DNA of 64,000 bases from Amphiplicatus sp046296195 (GTDB lineage: Bacteria; Pseudomonadota; Alphaproteobacteria; Caulobacterales; Parvularculaceae): positions 60,809 through 124,808 of the forward strand of contig JBKBLR010000006.1 of NCBI GenBank assembly GCA_046296195.1. The letters run 5' to 3'. The notes beneath the pieces were generated by a model. That model saw only the letters and a list, made by a program, of their open reading frames with translations. It was not told the DNA's origin and ran no database searches. The position numbers and the translations under genes are program-made. Below are positions 22,484 through 32,016 of this stretch, in pieces; position 1 is the first letter of the stretch; the number at the start of each line of letters is the position of its first letter.

Positions 22484-25000
22484 CTAGTAGATTCCGTCGA
22501 GGCCGTCCACGGCGGGCGGCGTCGGCGCGGCGCTCAAGGGGTCAAGCGTCAGCTCGTCATTTGACGGCTGCGTCGATAAGGAGTCTTCAGCCTTGAACGC
22601 TTCGAGGATGACGTTCGGATCGCCGGCGTTCGCGGGCCTGCCGGTCTTGGCGTTGACGCGCACGAGGCGGATGCCGGAGGGTATCCGGAACGGGATGCCG
22701 GCCTGGTCCTTCAACGCCTCCGCCATGAAGTCGCCGAACACCGGCGCCGCCACGCGCCCGCCGGCTTCGCCCGAGCCGAGAGGCTGAGGCATGTCGAACC
22801 CGACGAAGACGCCCGCGGCGAGGTCAGGCGCAAAACCGACGAACCAGGCGTCCTTGTAGTCGTTGGTCGTGCCGGTTTTGCCGGCGACGGGCTTGTTGAC
22901 GACCCGCTTGACCGCCGTTCCGGTGCCGCGCTGCACCGCGCCCTCCAGCATTGAGACGAGCTGGTAGGCCGTGCGCGGATCCATGATCTGCTCGCGATCA
23001 TCCGCAAGCTGGGGTTCGGCCTGGCCGGTCCAGGCGACGCCGTTGCAGGCCGGACATTCGCGCTTGTCGCTGACATAAATCGTCGCGCCGGACTTGTCCT
23101 GCACACGGTCGATCAGGAACGGCGTGACGCGCTTGCCGCCGTTGACGAAGGTCGAATAGCCGGCCGTGATGCGCATCAGGGTCGTTTCGCCGGAGCCGAG
23201 CGAAATCGCAAGTTCGCGCGGCATCTTGTCGGACAGCTTGAACCGCTCGACGTAATCGACGATCCGCCCGATGCCGAGATCCTGCGCCAGGCGCGCGGTC
23301 ATCGTGTTGCGCGACTGTTCGATGCCGAGACGCAGCGTCGATTCGCCGTAGAAGCGGCCTTCGGCGTAGTTGCCAGGCTTCCACCAGCTGTCGACGCCCG
23401 GCGCGACGAAGGGCGCATCAAGCACGATCGAAGACGGCGTATATCCGCTGTCTAGCGCCGCCGCATAAACGAACGGCTTGAAGGTCGAACCGGGCTGGCG
23501 CGTCGCCTGGATGGCGCGGTTGAATTCAGAAAGCTGGAAGGAGAAGCCGCCGACCATCGCGAGCACGCGCCCGGTGTGCGGGTCCATGGCGACGAGCGCG
23601 CCGTTGACCGCGGGCGGCTGGCGCAAGGCGAAAGCGCCGGCCTTTTCGAGCGGCTCGACATAAACGATGTCGCCCTTCTTGAGCACCGCCGACGCCGCCG
23701 TGACTTCCTCTCCGAGCGAGTCCACGGATTTGTAAGCGCGCGCCCACTTCATCGCCTCAAGTGCGATCGTTCCTTCCGTCCCGTCGTCAAAGCCGATCCT
23801 CGCCTCGCCTCGCCCGGCGTCGAGCACGACGGCCGGGCGCCAGGGCGCGAGATCGCTCGAGATCGACTTCGCCGCGGCAAGCGTTTTTTCGATCTCGCGG
23901 AGCTGGTCCTTCCAGTCATCGCCGATCGTCATCGTCGAGAGCGGTCCGCGCCAGCCGTGACGCTGGTCATATTCGACCAGCCAGCGTCGAAGCGCCTGCC
24001 CCGCCGCCTGCTGGAAACGCGGGTCGATCGTCGTGCGGACGGCGAGGCCGCCGTCGTAAAGCGCTTCCGATCCGTAGCGCTCGGCGATCTGCTTCCTGAC
24101 TTCCTCGGCGAAATATTCCGACGCCCAGTCGCGCGCGCCGAGCGGCGGCGCAATTTTCGCGTTCAGCGGCGTCGCCCGCGCGGCCTCGGACTCCTGCTTG
24201 GTGATCTTGCCGTCTTCAAACAGGCGATTGATCACCCAGTTGCGACGCTCGAGCGCGCGATCGTAATTGTGCACCGGATGATAATTGTTCGGCCCCTTCG
24301 GGATGGCGGCGAGATAGGCCGCCTCCTCGATCGTCAGATCCTGGAGGGGCTTGTCGAAATAGTTGAGCGCCGCCGCGGCGACGCCGTAAGAGCGGTTGCC
24401 GAGATAGATTTCATTCAGATAAAGCTCCAGGATATGGTCCTTCGTAAACGCCCGCTCAATACGGCGCGTGACGAGCCATTCCTTCATCTTGCGTTCGATC
24501 TTCTGCTCGCTCGACAGCAGGAAGTTCTTGGCAACCTGCTGCGTGATCGTCGATCCGCCTTCAAGGCGTCGCCCGCTGATCAGATTGCCGATGTTCGAGA
24601 TCTGCGCCCGGATGATGCCGCGCAGATCAAGACCTTCATGCTCGTAGAAGGACTTGTCCTCCGCTGAAATGAAAGCGTCCTTGATCAACTGGGGCATCGC
24701 CTCGATCGGCATGAACAGGCGCCGCTCGCGCGCGAACTCGGCGACGAGCGAACCGTCATTAGCGTAGACGCGGGTCGTGACCGGCGGCTCGTATTCGGCG
24801 AGCGAGGCGTAATCGGGCAGATCGCGGCTGAGCCCGAAGAGGTAGAGCGCAAAACCGGCGACCGCCATCAAGGCGAGCGCCGCGCCGCCGGCCGCCCCAT
24901 AGCCGATGACCCTCACCCAGAGCGGCAACCGCCGCCGCGGCGCGGGTTCAAGTGCGGGATTGCGTTCGACGCCTTCGAAGAATACCTGATCGTCCGACAT
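22484..25000 (-). CDS. mrcA: penicillin-binding protein 1A
   Basis: 838 residues: a cytoplasmic N-terminus, one membrane helix (IGYGAAGGAALALMAVAGFA), a GT51 glycosyltransferase domain (EDKSFYEHEGLDLRGIIRAQ, GGSTITQQVAKNF, LELYLNEIYLG), an OB-like insert and a transpeptidase domain. The transpeptidase triad motifs are visible: STFK in RQPGSTFKPFVYAAALDSG, SRN in EQSRNTMTARLA and KTG in AGKTGTTNDYKDAWFVGF. A CPAC motif lies in the transpeptidase part (SDKRECPACNGVAW). It polymerises and cross-links peptidoglycan at the inner membrane. Gene order amiC-mrcA-prfB, divergent from rne, is conserved in many alphaproteobacteria; the gap to amiC is 84 bases. Confidence 0.96.
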   Translation of the reverse strand: MSDDQVFFEGVERNPALEPAPRRRLPLWVRVIGYGAAGGAALALMAVAGFALYLFGLSRDLPDYASLAEYEPPVTTRVYANDGSLVAEFARERRLFMPIEAMPQLIKDAFISAEDKSFYEHEGLDLRGIIRAQISNIGNLISGRRLEGGSTITQQVAKNFLLSSEQKIERKMKEWLVTRRIERAFTKDHILELYLNEIYLGNRSYGVAAAALNYFDKPLQDLTIEEAAYLAAIPKGPNNYHPVHNYDRALERRNWVINRLFEDGKITKQESEAARATPLNAKIAPPLGARDWASEYFAEEVRKQIAERYGSEALYDGGLAVRTTIDPRFQQAAGQALRRWLVEYDQRHGWRGPLSTMTIGDDWKDQLREIEKTLAAAKSISSDLAPWRPAVVLDAGRGEARIGFDDGTEGTIALEAMKWARAYKSVDSLGEEVTAASAVLKKGDIVYVEPLEKAGAFALRQPPAVNGALVAMDPHTGRVLAMVGGFSFQLSEFNRAIQATRQPGSTFKPFVYAAALDSGYTPSSIVLDAPFVAPGVDSWWKPGNYAEGRFYGESTLRLGIEQSRNTMTARLAQDLGIGRIVDYVERFKLSDKMPRELAISLGSGETTLMRITAGYSTFVNGGKRVTPFLIDRVQDKSGATIYVSDKRECPACNGVAWTGQAEPQLADDREQIMDPRTAYQLVSMLEGAVQRGTGTAVKRVVNKPVAGKTGTTNDYKDAWFVGFAPDLAAGVFVGFDMPQPLGSGEAGGRVAAPVFGDFMAEALKDQAGIPFRIPSGIRLVRVNAKTGRPANAGDPNVILEAFKAEDSLSTQPSNDELTLDPLSAAPTPPAVDGLDGIY

Positions 25001-25084
25001 CGTCTTCTCACTCTACCGGCCGCGCGTGAGCGGCCCCTCGGCGGAACGCCGCTCTTATACCGCTTTTACAGGCTGAAAAACGGC

Positions 25085-26392
25085 CTACCGGGTCGGCGAG
25101 GCCGGGATGTTGCCCGCATGCAAGGTCTCCCGCCGGTCGTCGAAATAGGCGTCGATGGCGCCCGCGACAGCCGCCATCGTGCGCTTGCGCCAGGCCTCCG
25201 ACTTGAGGTTCGCCTCGTCCTTTGCGTTGGAGATGAAAGCGAGTTCCAAAAGGACGGCGGGCACATCCGGCGCGAGCAGGACCTTGAAGTTCCCCCGCCG
25301 GTGGGAATTGTTCAACAAAGGCGTCGCGCCGCGAAGGCGGCCAAGCAGCACCTCGGCGAAGCGGTCCGATTCATTCTCGGTCTTGCGCTGGGCGAGGTTG
25401 TAAAGAATCCCACCGACCTGCGGATCGGTCTGGCCGATGTCGACGTCGAAGACATGATAATTGCCCTGCGCCAGGGCTTCGCGCGCCGAGCGTTCCGAGC
25501 CCTCCTGCGACAGCGTGTAGACGGAAGCGCCGCGCACGCTCGCATCGCTGTGCGCGTCGGCATGCAGCGAGATGAAAAGGTCGGCCCGGGCGTCGCGGGC
25601 GAGACGAGAGCGCTCGTCATGGGCAAGCCGCCGATCGTCGTCTCTCGTTAAAACAACCATATAACGCCCTGATTTTTCCAGGATTTCAGCGAGCGTCAAC
25701 GCCGCCGCCAGATTCACGGCGGCTTCTTTGGTCCCTGCCTGCCCCGCCGCGCCTGGGTCGGTGCCGCCATGGCCGGGATCAATGACAATGACCGGCCTTG
25801 CAAACGACGCAACTGGGCTTGGCGGCGTCGCGCCCGGCTTGAGCGTCGGCGCGGGCGACGCGGCGGCCGGCGAGATCGAGGCTTCAATCACCTCGCTCAG
25901 CGTGTCGTATTTTGGCGTCAGCGACTTCGGCGCAGCCGCGACGGGTGTCGGCGTCGTCGCTGGAGACCCCTTTTCAAGATCGATGACCAGCCGGTGACGC
26001 GGGTTGGCGCTGCTCGGCGGAATGACAAATAGTGATTTGATTTTGCTAGTGTTTTTGAATTCAAGCGACAGCGTGAGCGGGCCCGAGGGCTCAAAGGCGT
26101 AGCGGGCGACGAGGCCACGCCCCACCCCCTGCAGCACGCCCGGCGCCAGGGTCGTTGAACGATCGAAAGCAATCGCAAGCGCATGCCCGCGCTCTAGGGG
26201 GGCGCCTTCGGTGCGGACCTCGCCCGCGACATCGAGCACCACCCGGGTCTCGGCCGCCGAGGTCTCCCCGAAGCGGATCGCCTGGATCTCGCCGGCAAGG
26301 GCCGATGGCCCAGCCGCCAGCATCGCCAGCGCTGCCGCGAGACCCATTTTCAGCTGCGAAATCACGACCTTGACGCTTTTCAATGCCGCCAC
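25085..26392 (-). CDS. amiC: N-acetylmuramoyl-L-alanine amidase, AmiC type
   Basis: 435 residues with a signal peptide (MGLAAALAMLAAGPSALA region), an AMIN domain (about residues 35-140: AIRFGETSAAETRVVLDVAG), a Pro/Ala linker and an Amidase_3 domain. Zinc ligands are seen in VIDPGHGGTDPGAAG (His), GTKEAAVNLA (Glu) and LFISLHADAHSD (His); the catalytic Glu is in LLELAFISNAKDE. It cleaves the amide between MurNAc and L-Ala in the periplasm, needed to separate daughter cells. The AMIN domain targets septal peptidoglycan. A perfect CtrA-type site lies 34 bases upstream, which suggests cell-cycle-timed expression. Confidence 0.95.
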   Translation of the reverse strand: MAALKSVKVVISQLKMGLAAALAMLAAGPSALAGEIQAIRFGETSAAETRVVLDVAGEVRTEGAPLERGHALAIAFDRSTTLAPGVLQGVGRGLVARYAFEPSGPLTLSLEFKNTSKIKSLFVIPPSSANPRHRLVIDLEKGSPATTPTPVAAAPKSLTPKYDTLSEVIEASISPAAASPAPTLKPGATPPSPVASFARPVIVIDPGHGGTDPGAAGQAGTKEAAVNLAAALTLAEILEKSGRYMVVLTRDDDRRLAHDERSRLARDARADLFISLHADAHSDASVRGASVYTLSQEGSERSAREALAQGNYHVFDVDIGQTDPQVGGILYNLAQRKTENESDRFAEVLLGRLRGATPLLNNSHRRGNFKVLLAPDVPAVLLELAFISNAKDEANLKSEAWRKRTMAAVAGAIDAYFDDRRETLHAGNIPASPTR

Positions 26393-26425
26393 CGGAAGGC
26401 CCCAGACCTAGATGGACCCCTTGAG

Positions 26426-26440
26426 TTAACGCCCCGTTAA
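26426..26440. promoter_or_regulatory. CtrA-type box TTAA-N7-TTAA
   Basis: TTAA at 26426-26429 and TTAA at 26437-26440 are separated by exactly seven bases, the full CtrA consensus. It lies 34 bases from the amiC start (26392) and about 490 from rne, so amiC is the likelier target. A GAGTC methylation site follows at 26469-26473. Confidence 0.7.
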
Positions 26441-26933
26441 GACTTTCGCCAGCGCGTGATCAAACGCTGAGTCGGCGTTAACGGATGCTTTCCTTTTTTC
26501 ACATGGTAATGCATGTTCGGTTAAACATGGTTGAGATTCGCGCCTGCGGATCCGATATCCATGTGACAGGAATTTCCCCAGCGCCTCGGCGCCGGGCGGC
26601 GGCAGCGGGCGTTTCTCAATCGCCCGGAACGATCGCCAGGACTGAGCCCGGTCGCTCCTGAGGCCGGGCGGGATCAGCGCTCCGATGAAAGACGGGTGGC
26701 GCGGGCCCCAGGAGCATGCGGCGCTTTGCGAGCGCCAGACGTTGAAACCCGCGGCGCGCCTTTGGGGGCGTGCCGCGAAAATGGAACAAAGCAGATGGCG
26801 GCGAGCCACGCGATCATGGACGACGGCGATTGCCCGGTCCGGCGCGCCGGCCTCCGTGCGCGTCTGCGCAATTGGAACGGCATGAGAAGGCCCGGCCGAG
26901 CGCCGCGCGCCCTCATCGCCGCAAGAGACCTCA
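26441..26933 (+). promoter_or_regulatory. long structured leader of rne
   Basis: No credible gene lies in these 493 bases. Two strong hairpins stand out: GGCGCT/AGCGCC (26720-26736, 5-base loop) and an 11-bp stem from CGCGGCGCGCC to GGCGTGCCGCG (26750-26777, one G-U pair, 6-base loop). They lie about 160-215 bases before the rne ATG. Enterobacterial rne is autoregulated through cleavage of hairpins in a long 5' UTR; an analogous device here is inference, since the transcription start is unknown. Confidence 0.45.
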
Positions 26934-29708
26934 ATGAAAAAGACGATGCTTATCGACGCCGCGAACCAAGAAGAGGTTCGCGTTTGCGTGCTCCAGAACG
27001 GCAAGGTTGAAGATTTCGATTTTGAATCGGCGTCGAAGCGGCCGGTTCGCGGGAACATCTACCTCGCCCGGGTGACCCGGGTCGAACCCTCTCTCCAGGC
27101 GGCCTTCGTTGAATTCGGCGGCAATCGCCACGGATTCCTCGCCTTCAACGAGATCCACCCGGACTATTACCAGATCCCGGTGTCGGACCGTCGGCTCCTT
27201 GAGGAAGCAGACAAGGAGGAGGCTGATCTCGCCGCCGCGCTTGCGCTGACGCGCGCCAGCGAAAATGACGACGCCGCGCTCGATGAAATCGACGCCGCGC
27301 TCGACGAGGGCGGCGAAGGGGGGCGGCCCGACTATTCGCGCGACGATCATCGCGACGGCGATCACCCCCACGCCGAAGCGGAGAAGTCGGCCGCCGAACC
27401 CGCTGAGGTTCAATCAGAAGAAGAGGCGGCGGCGCTCCCGGCCGATGATCTTGCAAGCGCCAGCGCCGGCCTGCCCTCGACCCAGGCGCCGGAGGAAGGC
27501 GCAGAGGGCGATCCGCTCGATGAAATCGCCGCCGCGTCCGACGGCGAGGCGCATGATGAGGATAACGACGAGCCGGAGGCGATCAAGGAGCCTGCCGCGG
27601 CCGAGGTCGTCGAAGAGATCGAATTCGAGGCGGGCGATCTCTCCGACGGCGAGGGCGACGTCGTCGACGAGGAGGATGAGGAAGACGAGGCGGCGCGCGC
27701 TGCGCGGGTCGCAAGGCTCGCGGAGGAAAATCCGCTCACCAAGCTTCCGCGCCGGGAGCTCATCGACCGCTACAAGGAAGCGCGGCGCAAGAAGGCCCGC
27801 CTGCTCCGGAACTACAAGATCCAGGAGGTCATCAAGCGCCGCCAGATTCTGCTCGTGCAGGCGGTGAAGGAAGAACGCGGCACCAAAGGTGCGGCGCTGA
27901 CCACCTATCTTTCGCTGGCCGGGCGCTATTGCGTGCTGATGCCGAACACGGCGCGCGGCGGCGGCATTTCCCGCAAGATCCCGATGGCCGCCGACCGGAA
28001 GCGGCTGCGCCGCGTCGTCGACAGCCTCGACGTGCCGGCCGGCATGGGCCTCATCATCCGCACCGCCGGCGCGAAGCGGACCAAGGCCGAGATCAAGCGT
28101 GATTACGAATATCTCGTGCGGCTGTGGGAGAACATCCGCACCTTGACGCTGAAGTCGATCGCGCCCTGCCTCATCTATGAGGAAGCGAGCCTCATCAAGC
28201 GGGCGATCCGCGACCTTTACGACAAGGACATCGCGCAGGTGATCGTCGAGGGCGAGGCGGGTTACCGCGAAGCCAAAGACTTCATGAAGATGCTGATGCC
28301 CTCGCATTCGAAGAACGTGCAGCCCTACAAGGAGCGCACGCCGCTTTTCGTCGCGTACAATGTCGAGGCGCAGCTCGATTCGATGTATCAACCGACGGTG
28401 CGCCTCAAGTCCGGCGGCTATATCGTCATCAACCAGACCGAGGCGCTGATTGCGATCGACGTCAATTCGGGCAAGTCGACGCGCGAGCGCAACATCGAAC
28501 AGACGGCGCTGCGCACCAATCTTGAGGCCGCGGACGAGGCCGCGCGCCAGATGCGGCTTCGGGACCTCGCCGGCCTCATCGTGCTCGACTTCATCGACAT
28601 GGAGGAAGGCCGCAACAACAGGGCGGTCGAAAAGCGGCTCAAGGACGCGTTGAGGGCCGATCGCGCGCGGATCCAGGTCGGTCGCATCTCGTCCTTCGGC
28701 CTGCTTGAAATGTCGCGCCAGCGCCGCCGCGCCGGCATCGTCGATGGCACGACGCACGCCTGCCCGACCTGCGGCGGCGCCGGCGCCGTCCGGTCGCACG
28801 AAATGGCAGCTTTGCGCATCCTGCGCGCGACGGAGCACGAGGCGACGTCGGGCGACGCCGGCCTGGTGCAGGTGAAGGTCGCACTCGACGTTGCGCTCTA
28901 CATCCTCAATCACAAACGCGACTGGCTGCGCCGCATCGAGGAGAATTACGGCGTCACCGTCGAGGTCATCGCCGACGCCGCCAAGGCGGGCGACAATTTC
29001 GAAATCGAGAAGACCGGCATGAAGCGCGCCGTCGCCGACGCGCCGGTCATCGTCCGCGCCGACACCACCGAAACGATCGAACCTGACGCCGACGAGGACG
29101 TCGCCGAGGCGGCGGCGGAGACCGACGAGGCGGATGAGCAGAGCGCCGAGCACGGCGACGAACGCAGCGGGCGCAAGCGCCGTCGGCGACGGCGCGGCGG
29201 ACGCCGCGAGGGACGCGGCGAGCTCGCCCGTCCTTCCGGCGACCCGCAGGCGGAGGATCAGCCCTCCCTCGACCTTGCCGAGGAAGAGGGCGGTGAGGAA
29301 CGGTCCGGTGAAGCCTCCGAACGGCGCGCCGACGAGGAGAGCGGCGAGGGCGACAAGTTCGGCCGCCGGCGCAGGCGGCGCGGTCGCCGCGGCGGACGGC
29401 GCGATCGCCGTCCCGACGGGGAACCGGCGCAGGGCGCGAACGGCGCCGATGCGCCGACCGTCGACGACGAGGCTGGCGACGCTGACGATTCCCATGGTTC
29501 GGCCGACGATGTCGCGCCGCCCGCCATGATGACTGAAGCTGAGGCGCCGGAGCCTGCGGCGGGCGCAAGCTGGCGCGAGCCGGAACCGGCGGCGGCGACA
29601 ATCGGACCACGCCCGGCCAAGCCGGCGCCCGAATTGCCGCCCGACATTGTGCCGGACCGCCCGCAGCAGCCGAAAAAAGGCTGGTGGCGAAAGGCGCTCG
29701 GCCAATAG
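26934..29708 (+). CDS. rne: ribonuclease E
   Basis: 924 residues. The S1 RNA-binding domain is split by a long acidic insert (about residues 100-265, many Asp/Glu/Ala), as is usual in alphaproteobacteria. The catalytic Asp pair is in IAIDVNSGKSTRERNIEQTA (about residue 510) and LAGLIVLDFIDM (about 548). The zinc-link motif CPTCGGAG is near residue 609. The C-terminal third is disordered, with Arg-rich patches (RKRRRRRRGGRREGRGE; GRRRRRRGRRGGRRDRR) that bind RNA and partners. The extreme C-terminus PKKGWWRKALGQ holds the GWW motif by which Caulobacter RNase E binds PNPase. It starts mRNA decay and processes rRNA on the degradosome. Confidence 0.97.
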   Translation: MKKTMLIDAANQEEVRVCVLQNGKVEDFDFESASKRPVRGNIYLARVTRVEPSLQAAFVEFGGNRHGFLAFNEIHPDYYQIPVSDRRLLEEADKEEADLAAALALTRASENDDAALDEIDAALDEGGEGGRPDYSRDDHRDGDHPHAEAEKSAAEPAEVQSEEEAAALPADDLASASAGLPSTQAPEEGAEGDPLDEIAAASDGEAHDEDNDEPEAIKEPAAAEVVEEIEFEAGDLSDGEGDVVDEEDEEDEAARAARVARLAEENPLTKLPRRELIDRYKEARRKKARLLRNYKIQEVIKRRQILLVQAVKEERGTKGAALTTYLSLAGRYCVLMPNTARGGGISRKIPMAADRKRLRRVVDSLDVPAGMGLIIRTAGAKRTKAEIKRDYEYLVRLWENIRTLTLKSIAPCLIYEEASLIKRAIRDLYDKDIAQVIVEGEAGYREAKDFMKMLMPSHSKNVQPYKERTPLFVAYNVEAQLDSMYQPTVRLKSGGYIVINQTEALIAIDVNSGKSTRERNIEQTALRTNLEAADEAARQMRLRDLAGLIVLDFIDMEEGRNNRAVEKRLKDALRADRARIQVGRISSFGLLEMSRQRRRAGIVDGTTHACPTCGGAGAVRSHEMAALRILRATEHEATSGDAGLVQVKVALDVALYILNHKRDWLRRIEENYGVTVEVIADAAKAGDNFEIEKTGMKRAVADAPVIVRADTTETIEPDADEDVAEAAAETDEADEQSAEHGDERSGRKRRRRRRGGRREGRGELARPSGDPQAEDQPSLDLAEEEGGEERSGEASERRADEESGEGDKFGRRRRRRGRRGGRRDRRPDGEPAQGANGADAPTVDDEAGDADDSHGSADDVAPPAMMTEAEAPEPAAGASWREPEPAAATIGPRPAKPAPELPPDIVPDRPQQPKKGWWRKALGQ

Positions 29709-29791
29709 CCCCGAGGCGGCGGAGGGGTCACATTTCCGCCATGGCGGGCGGGAAAGGTTGCGCCGCCGTCGCGTTCGTCCAAGGTGCGCCC

Positions 29792-31210
29792 ATGAAGCGT
29801 TTCGCCCGCCTCTTCGCCGCCGCCGCGGCGGCCTTTGCGCTCAGCGCCGAGGCGTCGGCGCAATCGCTTCTGCGCGATGTCGAGATCGAACAATGGCTCG
29901 ATGATTATTCGCGGCCGATCTTTCGCGCGGCGGGAATACCCGCGAACGAGATCCAGATCCTTCTCATCGGCGACCAGTCCTTCAACGCTTTCGCCGGCGG
30001 CCTCGTGATGGGCGTCAATACCGGCCTCATCACGTTGTCCTCGACGCCGAACGAGATCGAAGGCGTCATCGCGCACGAAGCCGGCCATATCGCCGGCGGC
30101 CATACGGCGCGCTCGGACGAAGCCTATGCCGCGGCGTCCCGCCCGATGCTCCTGAGCCTTGTTCTTGCCGCCGGCGCGATCGCCGCTGGCGCGCCGGACG
30201 CCGGCCTCGGGCTTCTCGCGCTCGGCCAGACCGTCGGCATCGCCAATGTGCTCAAATACAGCCGCGGACAGGAATCCTCCGCCGACCAGGCGGCCCTCAC
30301 CTATCTCGACGCGGTCGGAAAGTCGGGCGCAGGCCTCATCGAATCCTTCCGCAGGCTGAGCGGCTCCCAGATCGTGCACAGCCAGCGCGTCAACCCCTAC
30401 CTGCAAAGCCATCCCTTAGCGCTCGCCCGCGTCAACGCGCTCGAAGAACGCGCCAAGCTGTCAGCCCATTACGACCGCAAGGACTCGCCGGAGGAGATCG
30501 CACGGCTCCGGATGATCCAGGCGAAGATCCTCGGCTTCATGCAGCCGACGCAGTTCACGCTGCGCCAGTATCCGCTGTCGGACACCTCCGACCCTGCGCG
30601 CTATGCACGCGCCGTCGCCTATTACCGCGGAACGGAGATGGACAAGGCGCTGAAAGAGATCGACGCGCTGCTCGCCGAACACCCGGACAACCCGTTCTTC
30701 CACGAACTGAAGGGCCAGATGCTGTTCGAGTTCGGCCGCGTCGCGGAATCAATCGCGCCGCATCGCCGCTCCGTCGAGCTGATGCCCGGCAAGGCGCTCC
30801 TGCGCATCAATCTCGGCCGGGCGCTCGCCGCCAGCGAAGAGACCGACAATCTCAACGCTGCGGTGAAGGAGTTGAAATCGGCGCTGCTCCTGGAGCCCGA
30901 CAATTCTTTCGGCTGGTTCGAACTCGCCCGCGCTTACGGATCGCTCGGCAATGAGCCGATGGCCGATCTCGCCATGGCGGAGTCGCGCTACAATGTCGGG
31001 GCCAAGCCCGAAGCCGCGCAGTTCGCGCGGCGGGCGCTCAAGGGCCTGCCGAAAGGAACGCCCGAATGGCGGCAGGCGAATGACATCATCGTCGCCAGCC
31101 TCGGCGTCGAGGCCGGAACGACGCGGGTCGGCGAGGATCGACCGGCGCCCGAGAAAAGGCCGGCGCCCGAGCGGCGCCCTGACGACGTGCCGGATCCTCG
31201 ATTTCATTGA
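29792..31210 (+). CDS. M48 family metalloprotease with TPR repeats (BepA-like)
   Basis: About 472 residues from the ATG at 29792, which opens a clean signal peptide (MKRFARLFAAAAAAFALSAE, cleavage after ASA). The zinc site is HEAGHIAGGH (HExxH) with a further Glu in YSRGQESSADQAAL, and NAFAGGLVMGVNTGLI precedes it. The C-terminal half has TPR-like helices (YRGTEMDKALKEIDALLAEH, LELMPGKALLRINLGRALA-type units). The family, including E. coli BepA, degrades or helps assemble outer-membrane proteins such as LptD in the periplasm. It lies 83 bases after rne in the same direction and overlaps nothing. Confidence 0.92.
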   Translation: MKRFARLFAAAAAAFALSAEASAQSLLRDVEIEQWLDDYSRPIFRAAGIPANEIQILLIGDQSFNAFAGGLVMGVNTGLITLSSTPNEIEGVIAHEAGHIAGGHTARSDEAYAAASRPMLLSLVLAAGAIAAGAPDAGLGLLALGQTVGIANVLKYSRGQESSADQAALTYLDAVGKSGAGLIESFRRLSGSQIVHSQRVNPYLQSHPLALARVNALEERAKLSAHYDRKDSPEEIARLRMIQAKILGFMQPTQFTLRQYPLSDTSDPARYARAVAYYRGTEMDKALKEIDALLAEHPDNPFFHELKGQMLFEFGRVAESIAPHRRSVELMPGKALLRINLGRALAASEETDNLNAAVKELKSALLLEPDNSFGWFELARAYGSLGNEPMADLAMAESRYNVGAKPEAAQFARRALKGLPKGTPEWRQANDIIVASLGVEAGTTRVGEDRPAPEKRPAPERRPDDVPDPRFH

Positions 31211-31239
31211 CGACTGACCCATTGGAAATAGGCGGGGCC

Positions 31240-32016
31240 ATGCAGGTGAATTCAAAGCTTCTTGTCGGCGCGGCGATGGCGGGCGCCGCCCTTTTCGGCG
31301 CGATCATCGTTTCGATCGTGTCGGCGCAGCAGTCGAAGCCGGCGCCATCCGGCGACCGCAAGGCGATCGAGGCGATCGTCCGCGAGGTCATCCGCGATCA
31401 TCCCGAGATCGTCGTCGAGGCGCTCAACGCCTATGCCGAACGCGAAGCCGCAGAGGCGGCGGCTGCGGCGCTGCCGATCCTTCTGAAAGAAGACACCGGC
31501 TTCGTCGCCGGCAAGAATCCGGCGTTGGCCAAGGTCGCGGTCATCGAGCTTTTCGACTATCATTGCGGCTTCTGCAAACGCGCCACGGGTCTCGTCCGCG
31601 ACCTCGCCACGAACGACCCCGCCGTCAAAGTCATTCTCCACGACCTGCCGCTGCTCCGGAAGGAATCCGACCAGGCGGCGCGTTTCGCGCTCGCGGCGCG
31701 CGAGCAGGGAAAGTATCTCGATTATCATTTCGCGCTGCTCGCCCAGTCGGGCGTGCTGACCGAAGAGCGCCTGCTCGAGGTCGCCAAGACGGTCGGCCTC
31801 GATACGGCGAAGCTGAAAAAGGACGCCGCCGCCGCCAAGCTTGAGGATGCGATCGCGGGGAATTTCGAGGCGGCGCAGCGCTTGCGGCTCGACGGCACGC
31901 CGAGCTTCATCGTCAAATCGCTCGAGGGCGACTTCATGCGGGTCATCCCCGGTCTTGACGAGAAGGCCGTTCGCGACGCGATCGCCGAAGCGAAAAAGTC
32001 GAAATCCGCCGGCTAG
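31240..32016 (+). CDS. DsbA family thiol:disulfide oxidoreductase (Com1-like)
   Basis: 258 residues from the ATG at 31240, preceded by GGCGGGG. The N-terminus (KLLVGAAMAGAALFGAIIVS) is a signal anchor or signal peptide. A helical N-terminal extension (AIVREVIRDHPEIVVEALNA) is typical of Com1/ScsC-type proteins and may mediate oligomerisation. The thioredoxin-fold active site is FDYHCGFCKRA (CGFC), and the cis-Pro loop is LRLDGTPSFIVKS. It would oxidise or isomerise disulfides in the periplasm. It starts 29 bases after the M48 protease gene, so the two may be coexpressed for envelope protein quality. The 3' end overlaps thiG by 4 bases. Confidence 0.9.
   Translation: MQVNSKLLVGAAMAGAALFGAIIVSIVSAQQSKPAPSGDRKAIEAIVREVIRDHPEIVVEALNAYAEREAAEAAAAALPILLKEDTGFVAGKNPALAKVAVIELFDYHCGFCKRATGLVRDLATNDPAVKVILHDLPLLRKESDQAARFALAAREQGKYLDYHFALLAQSGVLTEERLLEVAKTVGLDTAKLKKDAAAAKLEDAIAGNFEAAQRLRLDGTPSFIVKSLEGDFMRVIPGLDEKAVRDAIAEAKKSKSAG

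Noticed and set aside
27414..29705. A 763-codon open frame antisense to rne
   Set aside because: It mirrors a strong rne gene in very GC-rich DNA, where antisense frames stay open; its product is Arg/Ala-rich with no family motif.
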